Source: Chrysomallon squamiferum (taxonomy: Eukaryota > Mollusca > Gastropoda > Neomphalida > Peltospiridae). Taken from it: a DNA stretch of 64,000 bases. This document shows, one piece after another, positions 1 through 19,569 of the stretch. The translations under genes were made by a program, and so were the position numbers. Within the stretch, counting starts at the first letter, position 1, and the number at the start of each line of letters is the position of its first letter. Location of the stretch: assembly GCA_012295275.1 (NCBI GenBank), contig CM022670.1, positions 626,001-690,000 of the forward strand. Reading direction: 5' to 3'. The notes beneath the pieces were generated by a model that was given only the letters and a program-made list of their open reading frames with translations, was not told the origin of the DNA and did not search any database.

Positions 1-78
1 ATTTAAATATGAAACTGAATAATTAAATTAATTGGATTTGAAATAAGAAACTCGGTTATTAAATGAAATGTGTTGTTA

Positions 79-323
79 TTTATTTTATCATTAATAAAAG
101 TATAACTGGACAATGAAAACAAGCTACATGGTGCTGTCACAGTGCCACCTCACAGCACACACTTCGTCTGTCTCCATGAAGAACAAAACTCCAACTGTTG
201 CAAGTGCTCATGCAAACTTCTTCAAGTCATGCTTAATAGTATCTCTTAACTTACAAACGGTGGACCCAATACTTGGTGGTTCATAATACCCCATAAAATG
301 TGAAGTAGACATTTGTGGCATAC
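79..323 (-). other. WDR19: Possible alternative 3'-terminal exon of WDR19
   Basis: If the GTATGC donor after exon 16 is not used, the frame stays open for another 38 codons (including a perfect GTAAGT donor at 254-249) and stops at TGA 210-208. An AATAAA poly(A) signal on the minus strand lies at 84-79. Splicing up to exon 15 and then reading through would give a 630-residue protein that is essentially only the WD40 part. The stretch 120-330 is also less AT-rich than other introns of this gene. Alternatively it is ordinary intron, or the real exon 16 ends at 255. Confidence 0.35.
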
Positions 324-8117
<7,794 letters not shown>

Positions 8118-9947
8118 ATTAATGTAAGCAGCTACCTTAACAGGTAACAACAACAAACAGCAGCAGACAGCTTTGGAATGTTAACCAAGTTTTAAAATAA
8201 TGTTACGCTATATTTTAAAGCAATAATGATAAATTCGGTTGTAGAAACAGTCGATTGGAGCACTTAGCTGTACTGCTATTCAAACTGAACGCCCAATAAA
8301 ACAGAAAGCTTCAAAAGAATTATGTAGCCGTTCATTTCGCTAGTTTCTCTATTATAAATATAGATACATTTACATACATACATACATATATATATATGGT
8401 TTTCCTTTAGGTTTTGTTTTACATTTTAAATCAGATTTATTTAATATTAAAAGAAATAAATGTATATTTTCAAATTCCACTCTTAAATATATTTTTATTT
8501 TTTTAAAAGGTTCATATGAGATGCAGAATTTGAATCATACCTCCGAATGTTTTACATCTAGTATCTCAACAGTTGAAACTTGTTTTTCTTTATGAGAAAG
8601 TGTTCATTAAAAGTAACCTGTTGTATAGACACATTTTCATTTAAGATGTATCATTATAGGAAAATAAAAATAATAATAATGAAATAAACAAACCAAAAGC
8701 CAAACCCATACAGAATCTAAATGTTCATATTTATATGTAGTTTCATTTTTTAAATATTATTTATCATCATTAATTTTTTAATTATTGTTGTAGTTGTATA
8801 TTTTATTTATTCTTAGTGTCGTTGTTATTAATATTATTATTGTTAATATATGTAATAAATATTGCATTTAATGTAAATTTTTACTTAAAACCTCAAAGAA
8901 CATTTAGTATAAATAAGAAAACACTTTTCTCTTCTTTTTCTGCAACAGCAGTTTTTTATTTTTATTATTATTTTAATTAACAAATACATTGCATTACAAC
9001 AAAGCCATTCATCTAGTTCATAATCTTCAACAATTGTAAAATAATAATAAATAAATAAATATATATATTTAAATAAAGGTGAAAAAAAACACCTTTATAT
9101 CTTGAGGAATTTGATCATGTATCATAATTTTTATTATTTATTTATTTTAATTTAAGATAATAATTATGTAAAATATGATTTAGGTCACAAATTTAATATA
9201 AAAATTAATTTTAAAGATGTATATAGAATTGTTTTTGTACTTCAGCAAATAGATATACCAAAGACACGTTTGCAAAAGACCACATTCATGTATGAACATA
9301 TACATACACTTGTAAAGAAAAAATTCTAAAACTGATACCATTGTTTCAATTATATGTTTGTAAATTAAGTAATGTTTGGTTATTGTTTTATTATTTAATG
9401 ACAAAAGTGAAAATACTAACAAACACCTCTATTATTATTCTGGAGAAAGATGCCACAATAGATATATATAAATACTTTTTTCCAATAAATATTCAAAAAA
9501 TCACATCATTAACATATATAAATAAATAACATGTAAATAATTATGTACAAAGATTATTTTGAGACTTTTAACATTAAACTCATATTATTCTAGAGAAAAA
9601 AATAAATAAAAAATTAAAAAGAAACAGAATATTTGTAATTTAATGCAGCTTTATTGTTTGCCATTTATTTTCCTCATTCTCCTTTTTTTAATTTTTATTC
9701 TCAAAAATTTCAAAAATGTTTAAATATATAATATATAATCACATATTTTAAAGGTAAAGATCAACAAGTAAAAACAACAAACAATCAATAAACGTAAATA
9801 TGCCAAGTCAGCCATATTTTTTTCTCCTGTTTTTTTCCTATATTGAAATCATTTCAACACTTATTTTATTAATATCCAGCTTTTGGAGTTTGTTTTATTT
9901 ATAATCTTTTATATTTTCTTTGTAAAAATGTGTAAATGTTGGATTCT
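8118..9947. other. Intergenic: WDR19 upstream region and TMEM232 downstream region
   Basis: About 1.8 kb between the WDR19 start codon and the TMEM232 stop codon. It must contain the WDR19 promoter and 5' UTR (next to 8118) and the TMEM232 3' UTR (next to 9947). A minus-strand AATAAA lies at 9899-9894, about 50 nt after the TMEM232 stop, a plausible poly(A) signal. Otherwise AT-rich sequence with short (TA)n and (ATAC)n stretches near 8370-8397; no coding potential seen. Confidence 0.6.
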
Positions 9948-11230
9948 TCATTTTTTTTCCTCTGCTTTGTTTTCTTGTTTTTGGAATTTTTTGTCTCGAT
10001 TTGTAAGTACTTCTTTCTGTTGATCCTCTTCAGCTTGTTGTTGTTCTTTCAGTTCCTCCTCTCTCTCCTCCTCCTCCTCAAGTAGCTGTTTCTGAAGTTC
10101 TTTTCTCCACTGCAAAATAATAATAATAATAATAAAAAGAAGAAGAAGAAGAAGATGAAATAAAAAAAAAATAAAAAATAAAATAAAAAATAAATAAAAT
10201 AATAATAACAAAAAAAATTTAAAATAATAATAATAATAATGAAAACAACAATAACAAGAACAACAATAATAATAAATAATAATAATAATAACAAAACAAA
10301 TTTAAAAAAATTAATAACAATAACAATAATAACAACAACAACAATAATACCACTAAAAATAGTTGCAATAATAGTAGCAGTAGTAGTAGCAAAAGTAGTA
10401 ATAACAATGAAAAAAGAAGAAGAAAAAGAATTTACATGAAATTTATAATAATAGATGATAAATAAATAAACTGTTAGTTATACAATTAGAAACATTTATT
10501 AGGTATGTAGTTCATGCGTACAGAACACACACAGCCACACTACAAATAATTAAAGGAATTTACACACCTGATCCTCAACTATTCTCCGCAGGTCGTAGGA
10601 TGTACGTTTGTGGTAGTCTATTGGTGGTTCATACAGAGCAGTGGCCAACATAATTTCTTCTCTGCAAATTTTCAAAATCATTATATTACATGTGTACTAA
10701 ATGTTATTTACCATTAATCTTCATAGAAACACAAAATAAAATTTCTTATTCCAATGTTCAAAATGTTTATGGATTTTTTATATTCTGAAATTTTATATAA
10801 ATAAAATCATAGATAAGAACATATAAACTAATTTAAACACAAATACCTTCCTAATCTAAATTGTTGTTCTTACAGATACTCATAAAATTATGAATATATT
10901 TAATAACACAAAAACAAACTCACTTGAGAGACGTTCGCACAGGGTGGCGAATGGGTGACTGGGAAGATACTGTACTGTGATGGTAATAACCCCGTTTCCG
11001 TGGTTTTGTGGGTGTAGGGAGCTCCACTGGTGGAGGGAGGGGAGGTAAATATATGGCAGCAAGTCCTGTTGCAATTCGAGATCCAAGAGTGACTGGAAAA
11101 GCATTCAGAGGTCCTTGCTTGAGCTCTCTCAAATCTGTGTTGACCTATAAATAATATATATATATATATATAGACACACAAAAAACACACACACACACAC
11201 AAAGAATGAGTGAAACAGAGACAAACAGAG

Positions 11231-11317
<87 letters not shown>

Positions 11318-12140
11318 AAAATGGCAGCCTCCATGAATTGTTCACATGCATTTTTTACATTAAGGATTATATTATAAGAGAAGAAATGTTTTGCTACCCT
11401 TCCAATGTTTCATCTAAAAAAAAGCGAAAACTGCATTTTACAGATTTTGATACACAAGGGAGGTTTGTTTTGTACCTGTCCAACTTTCAGGGCCTCCAGC
11501 ACCCTGTCATCTTTCTCTGTGGAGTGACATTTGAGGAGAACACTCCAAGCTGCATTGTGGAAACCTTCTAGTGCTTTGTTGTTAGTGAGACATCGGCAGA
11601 TCTTCACCAACGACTTGATCGCTCCATAACGAATACGCCAACTCCAGTCATTGGAACCTGAACATTATATAAATAAAAATATTAATATAAGTATATACAG
11701 ATTAAGATTTTGAAACATAGACTTTATAAATAAGTAGTCAAGTGATTAAAAACACAGTAAATAATAAGCAACTAAAAAAAAAAAAAAATTAAATTAAAAA
11801 AAATTAATGTAATAATAATGATAATGATTAGATCATGATGATGATAAGAATAATAATAATAACAGTATATACTCACTCCCATCTTTGATTTCATACAGTG
11901 GGTGGAAAAATGCTAGATCGATGAGACCAGCACTCATCAGTGGGAATGTGGTGAAGAGTCGTTTGACTGGGTCATCAAGGTTTCTGTTCAGACCAACAAG
12001 AGCCAGTTTCTGAATACTAGAACTTGCTCCATACAGACTGATGTCACACAGGACGTCACAGTAGGTAATAGCAACCTCCCAATGCCAGCCACTGATACCT
12101 GGAGTTTCTGCTTGCTAAACACAGTAATAACAATAATAAC

Positions 12141-12187
<47 letters not shown>

Positions 12188-12188
12188 C

Positions 12189-12235
<47 letters not shown>

Positions 12236-12647
12236 TAATAATAATAATAATAACAACAACATAATAATAACAACAACAACAACAACAACAACAATAATAA
12301 TAATCAGTAGAAGAAGAAGAAGAATAGTGATAATAATGAAATAATAATCATAATCAAAATCATAAGAAGAAGAACAACAACAATTACAATTATAATTATA
12401 GTGATTGTGGATAAGATTAATAATGATGATGTTAATGATGATGATGATAACAACAATAACAATAATAAACCAAAAAATTAATAAACATAAACAACTGTGC
12501 ATGAATGATATAGTACAACATACAATTTAGAAAGTAATAATAATAAGAATGAATACATTATAGCTTTTAGTGAGATACAATATTTTTAAACATATGAAAT
12601 TTTGATTAACAACAACCAGTATAACAACAATAAAAACAACAACCAAC

Positions 12648-12712
<65 letters not shown>

Positions 12713-12761
12713 TAATAATAATAATAACAATAATAATTGTAATAATTGTAATAATAATTAC

Positions 12762-12826
<65 letters not shown>

Positions 12827-15800
12827 CAATAATAATGATAATAAAAGTAATACTTACTGGCATGTTTGTGTAGGTGGGTACTGAACTGGCATCAGAATCT
12901 CGCGCACTCTGCAGATCAGTTCCCACCTCGGGTTTGTTGCCTGTTCCTGGAACAGGATTAAACGTGCTTTTTGTGGACTCCACTCCACTCTCTTTTCCAG
13001 ATCTTGAAGATGTCTTTTCTGTCTGTGTTGAAGATCCTTTCTTCGTCTTCTGTGCTTCACCATCGTAAGAAAGATTCAACTGAAACTCCCATGACTGCTT
13101 CATCATCGGCCTCTGTGGTCTCTCATCACCTCGAGTCTCTGGACTGAACTTACTCATCTCTGGAAGCTCTTCATCGCTGTCATACTGGCTGGGCTGGATG
13201 AGGTTTTTTCTTGGACTCATGCTGTCTTCACTCCTCTCGTAGATATCACTCAGTGATTGCTTGGAACTGATTGGAGTCCCAGACTGTTTACCTTGTTCAC
13301 CCTGGCCTGATGAACTTCTCATTTCTGTTAAATAATATACATTAAATATTGTTAAAATAAATAATAGTAGTAGCAGTAGTAGTAGTAATAGTAGTAGTAG
13401 TAATAGTAGTAGTAGTAATAGTAGTAGTAGTAACAGTTGTAGTAGTAGTAGTAGTAATAATAATAACAACAGCAACAAAACCAATAATAAAGATGATGAT
13501 GATGATAATTTATGATGATGATAATAATAATGATAATGAAGATAACAGCAATAGCAGTAACAATAATTATAATAATAATAATGACAATAAAAATAATATT
13601 AACAATAAAATAATAAATAGAAAAATAGAAAAACTATAGCAGTTTTATTCTAAACATTCCTCCTTGAAAAAAAAAAAAACTAGAAAATGTAAAACAAAAT
13701 TATATTTTTCTATAGTAAAATAATAATAATGTAAATCAATGTAACAATAAAGATAACTCACTAATAACAAAATCTTATTATAAGTAAACAGACATCTGAA
13801 AATTAAGTACAGACAGATGTGTTCATATATTTTTATAATAATAATAAGATATCCAAATGTTTCTTTTAATCCAGATCTTTTGCAATAACAAGTTATCAGG
13901 AAATTAATTACTGGTTACCTGAATCAGTTCTGTCTGTGTTTGGTGCTGCTCTGACCTTGACCCCTTGGGCCAGCTGATGCAGAACTTTCATGGCCTCCAT
14001 GTTGTTTTTGGCTGCCTCAGCGAGTATCGGTAATGCAATCACTCCATCCACCCAACTCTCGTTAGCAAGGCCAAGGCCACACTGTGACAGGCCTTTGAGT
14101 GCGTCCTCGAAACCCCCGCTCAGCTGGTTAGTGCATCGCCACACATCCAGCGAATGCCACAACGTTGGACTGAGATCATGGACGCTGCTGCTGATAGCAC
14201 CACTGTGGGTTGACAGGTTGTCTTCGTGGGATCGTTTTTCATACAGTTCTTTAGTAGCCTGAACCATAAAATTACAAAATAAAACAAATAATTTCATCAT
14301 TATTTTGAAGGATTTTTGTCATAAACCCCCAAAACATGCAGGTTCTTGTGTTTCTTTGTTACAAACATTATGGAAACAGAAAACATAAATGTTATTAATA
14401 CTATTATTCACCACTCTTGTTATAACCATTTTATAATCATAATAATAAAACAGGAAAATATTACAGTTTATTACAAAGATTCTTTCAATTCTGTTAACAA
14501 GAAATTTAAAATATAAAAGTCTATAAATTTCTAGAAACATTCCTGTAATTTCTATGAAAAAATGTATGTGTCTGTCCATCTTTCACTTACATCACTGACT
14601 TCTTTAATATTGCACTGGGGAGGAACTTTGTCCCCCTCTTTCACTTCTCCAGGCTCTATTAAAGCATCTGCCAAAATAATCTTTCCAACTTCGATAATAA
14701 AACGTATTGACAGCAGAGCATTCGGATATGGAGAGTAGGCTTCCTGACAATCTTTCAAACCTGAAAATTTCAATATTTCATTTAAAAAATATTAAATAAA
14801 AACTAATTTGACAGTGCAGTTAAAATCTCCATATTTATGATAAGTTTAAATTAAGCAATAACATAATAGAAATATTTTATTTTTAATTTTATAGTACTAC
14901 TACCTGCTGGGTGAGGAAGTTAAAGTTTATGATAAAAAGAATTAAATAATAATGTTACATAAATAAAGTAAATTTTGTGTTAACTGGCAATTAAAATTTC
15001 TAAATTTATGATAAAAGAACTAAATTCTAATGTTACATAAACAAATAAATTTCCACTTTTCCACTAACCAATTGCTTTTGGCAATTAAAATTTTAACATA
15101 TCATAAAAAAATTAAACAGTAATGCTTCATCTCTAATTAAATTTTGTAAAAGTGGTTTCATACCATCCAGGTACGTGTAAAGTCTGTTTTTGAATTCTGA
15201 GTGACCCTGCAGCTGTCCAGCCATGTGGTGGTAGAAAAGTCGAGTAAACACCAGCTGACCCATCTGAAACATTTACACCAGAAATTTTAATAGAAAAATC
15301 ATTTCATTATTTAATAAAAATAAAAAAATTAAAATTCTAAACCTACTGACCCATCTGAAACATTTACACCAGATATTTTAATAGAAAAATCATTTCATTA
15401 TTTAATCAAAATAAAAAATATAAAATTCTAAACCTACTGACCCATCTGATTTATTTATTTTAATAGAAAAACATTTACATTTTAATAGTAAAATCATTTC
15501 ATTTTTAAAAAATAAAAAAAAATTAAAATTCTAAAAACCCAAAACAAACCAGAAATTTTAAAAAAAATCATTTCAAATCTAACCCAATTTTAAAAGAAAA
15601 ATCATTTCATTATTTAAATAACAAAAAAACAAAACAAACAAAACTTCAAAACTAACTAATAAAAATAACTTCAGGAATGTAATATAAGAAATATTCCTTA
15701 TTAATTAAAATAAAATAAAAATTTCATAAATAAATTAACCGATCTAAAATAACATGTTTGCTTTTAGAATTCTAATATCAGGAATATTCCATTCTGTAAT

Positions 15801-17660
15801 TTAAAAAAAAAGAAAGAAAAAAAATTGAAAACCAACTGACCCATATAAAATAACTTCAGAAGTATTTCTTTTTTAGAAAACTAATACTAAAAACATTTCA
15901 TTATTTAATTAAAACAAAAAATAAAAATAACGTCTCACTTCTAATCTGTATGAATAACAGATTTCTTTTTAAATATCAGTACTGCATACATGCTGAAAGA
16001 AACATGCTGAAATATCATTGAACAGACAATTATTCTTTCACAAAGGTATCTGAATTCAGTGTGAAAGTGTTTCTGTAAGTGGTTTGCTTACAGTGAGTAG
16101 TTTAATTTCTCCAGTGCGGAGGTAAGGTTGTCTGACAACTTCAGTACGCAGCCAGTACAGCATGGTTTCAGCCAGGAAAAACAAAGCAGGGATGTGATAT
16201 TTCTCTACTGGTGAAACATCCAGTGATGCTATCAGAACATCTAGACAGTCTGTGATTAAAAACAAATAAAAATAAAAATAATATATAAACACATACATAC
16301 TTACACACATATATAATGAGAGACAGAGAGAGACAGAGTACATTTACATATTAGATTCTTAATGTAAAGAATTTATAAACACTAAATAGCAGATTTTAAA
16401 TACTGATATAAAATAATGAACTTTGTGAAATTTTACACAATAAAGTCTTTGGGAAAATGAGGTTTAATGAGTATGTAAGTTATGTGTACCTTCTTGAACT
16501 GAGCCTTTACACTGAGCTAGCTGTGCCATTTCAGTCCAAGCTAGCGGAAGATTTACATGATTACCTTCTCCTGACTGCTTCACACCTGCTCGTCTCTGTA
16601 ACACATACATATATACATTCATACATACATTTATAATTTATCACATCACCAAAAACACACCAGAATATATATATTCATCTACACAGATTCATTGTTTCTT
16701 TCAATTTCTTTTTCTCTCTCTCTCCAAATATATTTACAAATATATTTACACACACACACACACATATGTACATACATATGTATAAAACTGCAGGAAATTG
16801 ATCATGCATTTGCCTTAGAACATTATATAAGTAACAAGGAACATAATATATAATTATTAATGGCTGGCACATACTTTAATTCTTTCCAACATCTTCCGAG
16901 CAGTTTCCTCAAGTTTTTCTTTGTCTAAGATATTAGTTGTACTGTTAAACAACTGTACAAATTCTTCTGATACCTCCAGAGGGTTTCTGGAAAATAATTA
17001 ATGTTTAATGTTTACATAAACACATAGATGGATAGACATACAGATAGATAGATATAAGAATGTATATTTCTTTTTACTATTCCCAGTATTGTTGTACATT
17101 TTGTAGTGTTATTACAACTGAAAATAGCAAAAACAATTTAACTATATGCAACCATTATTAACAGTTCTTAAAAAACTGTGAAAATAAATACTGTTTATGT
17201 ACACTTTGAATTTTAGCATCTATTTAGCAAACATTAGCCACAAATCATTTGCTGAATTCAGAAAGAATCAACATCAGTCTAGAAATATTATTTAATGGAA
17301 ATCTGATAATTAGCAACATTTAGTAAATATTGCTTCCTAACAGATACAGAATAAAACATTTTATTTCATAAAAGTTTTATTAATATTTAATGCATAACAA
17401 TACTACTACAGCTTCTGCTGCTGCTACTAATACAACCACAATTGCTGCTACTACAACAGCTGCTGCAGCTGCTACTACTACTACTACTACAACTGTTAGT
17501 AGTGATAATAATAACAATAATACCTGTTTGAAATAATAGCTTTCTGGGTTTTGACTGCTTGATAATATGACTGTCTAAAAAGTCGTTCCTGTAACTCCAT
17601 TCTTTGGCTCTGAGAAATAATTCCAAATTTATGGACGACTGGTATTTTAGTGATAGGCAT
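9948..17660 (-). CDS. TMEM232: TMEM232 orthologue (complete, 13 exons, 828 aa)
   Basis: Exons in transcript order: 17524-17660, 16875-16986, 16490-16595, 16092-16249, 15164-15263, 14591-14760, 13919-14258, 12858-13324, 11877-12114, 11476-11657, 10924-11144, 10568-10661, 9948-10109. All have GT/AG borders, total 2487 nt, frame closed to TGA. Recognised by the start (MPITKIPVVHKFGIISQSQR), then SEEFVQLFN, HVNLPLAWTEMAQLAQCKG, IPALFFLAETMLYWL, LWHSLDVWRC, WVDGVIALPILAEAAKNNM and DVLCDISLYGASS, all matching the human protein block by block. Exon 8 encodes a roughly 155-residue Ser/Glu/Lys-rich disordered insert, and the last exon a Glu/Gln-rich coiled tail (EEEEEREEELKEQQQ) ending in KK; both make it longer than human TMEM232 (about 657). 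Despite its name, clear membrane helices are few (for example near IPALFFLAETMLYWL). Mouse work has linked it to the sperm flagellum; biochemical role unknown. Confidence 0.9.
10110..10438 (+). repeat. Imperfect (AAT)n/(AAC)n/(AAG)n array in TMEM232 intron 12
   Basis: Nearly all of the 3' part of intron 12 is imperfect trinucleotide repeat. In the transcript the array of UUA/UUC units runs directly into the GCAG acceptor of the last exon and so serves as its pyrimidine-rich tract. Confidence 0.85.
11154..11315 (+). repeat. Compound (TA)n(CA)n(GA)n microsatellite at a TMEM232 acceptor
   Basis: Reading the plus strand: (TA)n at about 11154-11172, CA repeats at about 11186-11200, and a (GA)n tract to 11315. 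In TMEM232 pre-mRNA this reads (UC)n, (UG)n, (UA)n immediately before the exon 11 acceptor at 11145. No conventional polypyrimidine tract lies between. Confidence 0.9.
12124..12310 (+). repeat. (AAT)n/(AAC)n array in TMEM232 intron 8
   Basis: Interrupted AAT repeats with AAC units, just upstream of exon 9 in transcript direction. A second, purer array lies at 12648-12836 in the same intron. Confidence 0.9.
12648..12836 (+). repeat. (AAT)n array beside the TMEM232 exon 8 donor
   Basis: Nearly pure AAT repeats with a short TTG-rich interruption, ending about 20 nt from the exon 8 donor at 12857. Confidence 0.9.
12858..13324 (-). other. TMEM232: TMEM232 exon 8: large disordered Ser/Glu-rich insert
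   Basis: A 467-nt exon, the longest in the gene, encoding phosphorylatable low-complexity sequence (SDIYERSEDSMSPRK, YDSDEELPEMSKF, KGSSTQTEKTSSRSGKES). It sits between a (TTA)n intron array that starts within about 20 nt of its donor (12648-12836 on the plus strand) and a GTA-repeat array just outside its acceptor (13359-13470). I recall no counterpart in human TMEM232. Confidence 0.7.
13359..13480 (+). repeat. (AGT)n array upstream of TMEM232 exon 8 acceptor
   Basis: AGT/AAT trinucleotides, the plus-strand complement of ACT repeats in the transcript, about 35 nt from the exon 8 acceptor. Confidence 0.85.
15255..15960 (-). repeat. 91-bp tandem repeat containing a copied TMEM232 exon 5 acceptor
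   Basis: The block beginning at the exon 5 border recurs at 15255, 15346 and 15437, an exact 91-bp spacing of the motif CTGACCCATCTG, with a decayed copy at about 15836 (CTGACCCATATA). The first two copies are nearly identical over the whole unit; later copies are degenerate A-rich versions. The real acceptor and first codons of exon 5 (TTTCAG then ATGGGTCAG in the transcript) are the first copy, so intron 4 carries at least one intact decoy 3' splice site upstream. Confidence 0.8.
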
Positions 17661-18604
17661 GATGATGTCTAGTTGGTGATGTAGTTACTATCTGATCTAG
17701 AGTTTTTTATCTGAAACACCAACAAAGAAAATCCTTTATACAATAGATAGTATGCCTTTTGGGGGGCAGGGAGGAAAAAGTGGTATATAGTTTCATATTT
17801 ATGTTTTTGATCTGAATGGAAGATGTGACATATGCCTCATATGGGCAGAAAATTAAAGCTGTTCCACTAACAGCAACAAAAATATTACCCAAATATTTTA
17901 TAACTTTTTTAAATTGAGAAAATTAACTGATAAATATTTAATTAGAATCAAATATTTAAAAAAGATATATGGACAATTGTCTGTCAAAATTTAAAACAAA
18001 AGGTCTAAAGGTACAAATCTGAAAACATTGGAATGAATGAATGAAAGTTCAGTGATAGCTCAGTGTAATTTAATGTTAATAATGATTATCAGATGTCAAA
18101 ATATTTTTGTGTTTTTCTTTGTTTTTGTTTGTTTGTTGTTGTTTTTTGGTCTGCCAAAGAATATTTTTATCAATTAGCAAATTAATTAGCAGCAAAAGAC
18201 ATCTTATAAGCACCTTAACAAAAACATTAAAGTATATAAATATATAAAATAGTCTTTTATTACATTCAAAATATCAGATTTTGGTAATTATTTTGTAAAT
18301 ATTAATTTTCTAGTAATAAACAATATGTTTTTTTCTAAAGAAAGAAATGTTAATACAGTGTATAATTTTACTATATACTACAATTATTATCATTTGATCA
18401 AATATAGATGTTTATGTTTTCTGAATTACATCATGTAAACTTACTGATTATTTATCATTTTTATTAAAATAACATTCAAAAAAGGAACTTTTATAACCAG
18501 TTCTTATTTTTATACTGGATGAAAATAGTTTAAAAAAAAACATTTAAGACACAAACAGTCACAAATTTATTGAATATTAAATATTGTCGTCTTATTTTAC
18601 AGTC

Positions 18605-18643
<39 letters not shown>

Positions 18644-19044
18644 TTTCCAGAGTTCATGTTTTGTTTTGTTAAATGAGAGTCGTGCCACATTAAAAGAGAG
18701 TATCCGAAAATAGATGACATCGAAAACATATCATCAATAATAAACAGGATATTTAGAAATGCAATAACGACAAGATAAATCTGTAACAAGTTACAAAATA
18801 TAGTAACAAATATAAACAACAATAAATTAACTATTAAAATATAAATATGATAATCAAAATTTGAGTTATTACAATATTATAAATCGTCGAAGAAAGAAAA
18901 TGTTTATATTTGTTTCTATGGATGTTCTACTAATTCCGACCAGTGTTGCGCTTGTTACCATATTCTTATTCAGACAAATTTCGGGCCAGTTTAAATATCC
19001 GATCCGGATTTCTGATAAAGACATTTTTCATCACCATTTTTCTT

Positions 19045-19075
<31 letters not shown>

Positions 19076-19569
19076 TTATTATTATTTCATAGATTCAACA
19101 ATATTTTTTTAAACGGAATACATTCAAATGATTATTATTATTACCTTCTTTTTTTTCTTTTTTTTTTTTTTTTTTTTTTACAAAATACGTTTTTTTGTAA
19201 AACATTAAAATATATTTTTCAATTTATTACAATGACATTATTAAAAAGACATAAAATAATTATTTCGAGTAGAAGAGTTTTATGAGTAGGCATAGAGATA
19301 TCTGCATTTCTTATAGGCTGGCTATAAGTGTATATTTCTTCGTTAAATTGTAAAATATTCTTATATAAAGTTTTATTATTTACATGCTAATAAGGTAATT
19401 ATGTCAACATATACTAATCTTTAATAAACCAGTAATTAGAAAAATGTAACTAGCAACAAAAATATTCATGTGAAGTTTCTTCCCAAAAGTTCGTTTAATA
19501 GTACTATTTCCCAGCCATCAGAATACCAGTGTATTCTTATGATATATCGAAATCTATTTACGATTTAAC
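17661..19569. promoter_or_regulatory. Head-to-head promoter region of TMEM232 and LYRM7
   Basis: About 1.9 kb separates the divergent start codons. On the TMEM232 side a TTTCAG acceptor-like site at about 17711-17716 (minus) suggests an upstream non-coding 5' UTR exon. A poly(A) run occupies 18608-18641, a TTC array about 19038-19072, and a poly(T) run about 19151-19180. No TATA box or canonical promoter motif stands out, so a shared bidirectional promoter is inference from geometry only. Confidence 0.4.

Noticed and set aside
12056-12502. Long poly-Leu/Ile open frames on the minus strand (also 12606-12730, 10049-10407, 36171-36458)
   Set aside because: Translations of (TTA)n and related trinucleotide repeats; any in-frame trinucleotide array stays open. 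No genuine exon structure beyond the TMEM232 exons they overlap.
13990-14262. Open frame of 90 codons on the plus strand
   Set aside because: Antisense shadow of TMEM232 exon 7.
15255-15960. Regularly spaced repeat, considered as CRISPR-like
   Set aside because: The unit is contiguous 91-bp tandem duplication without unique spacers, inside a eukaryotic intron.
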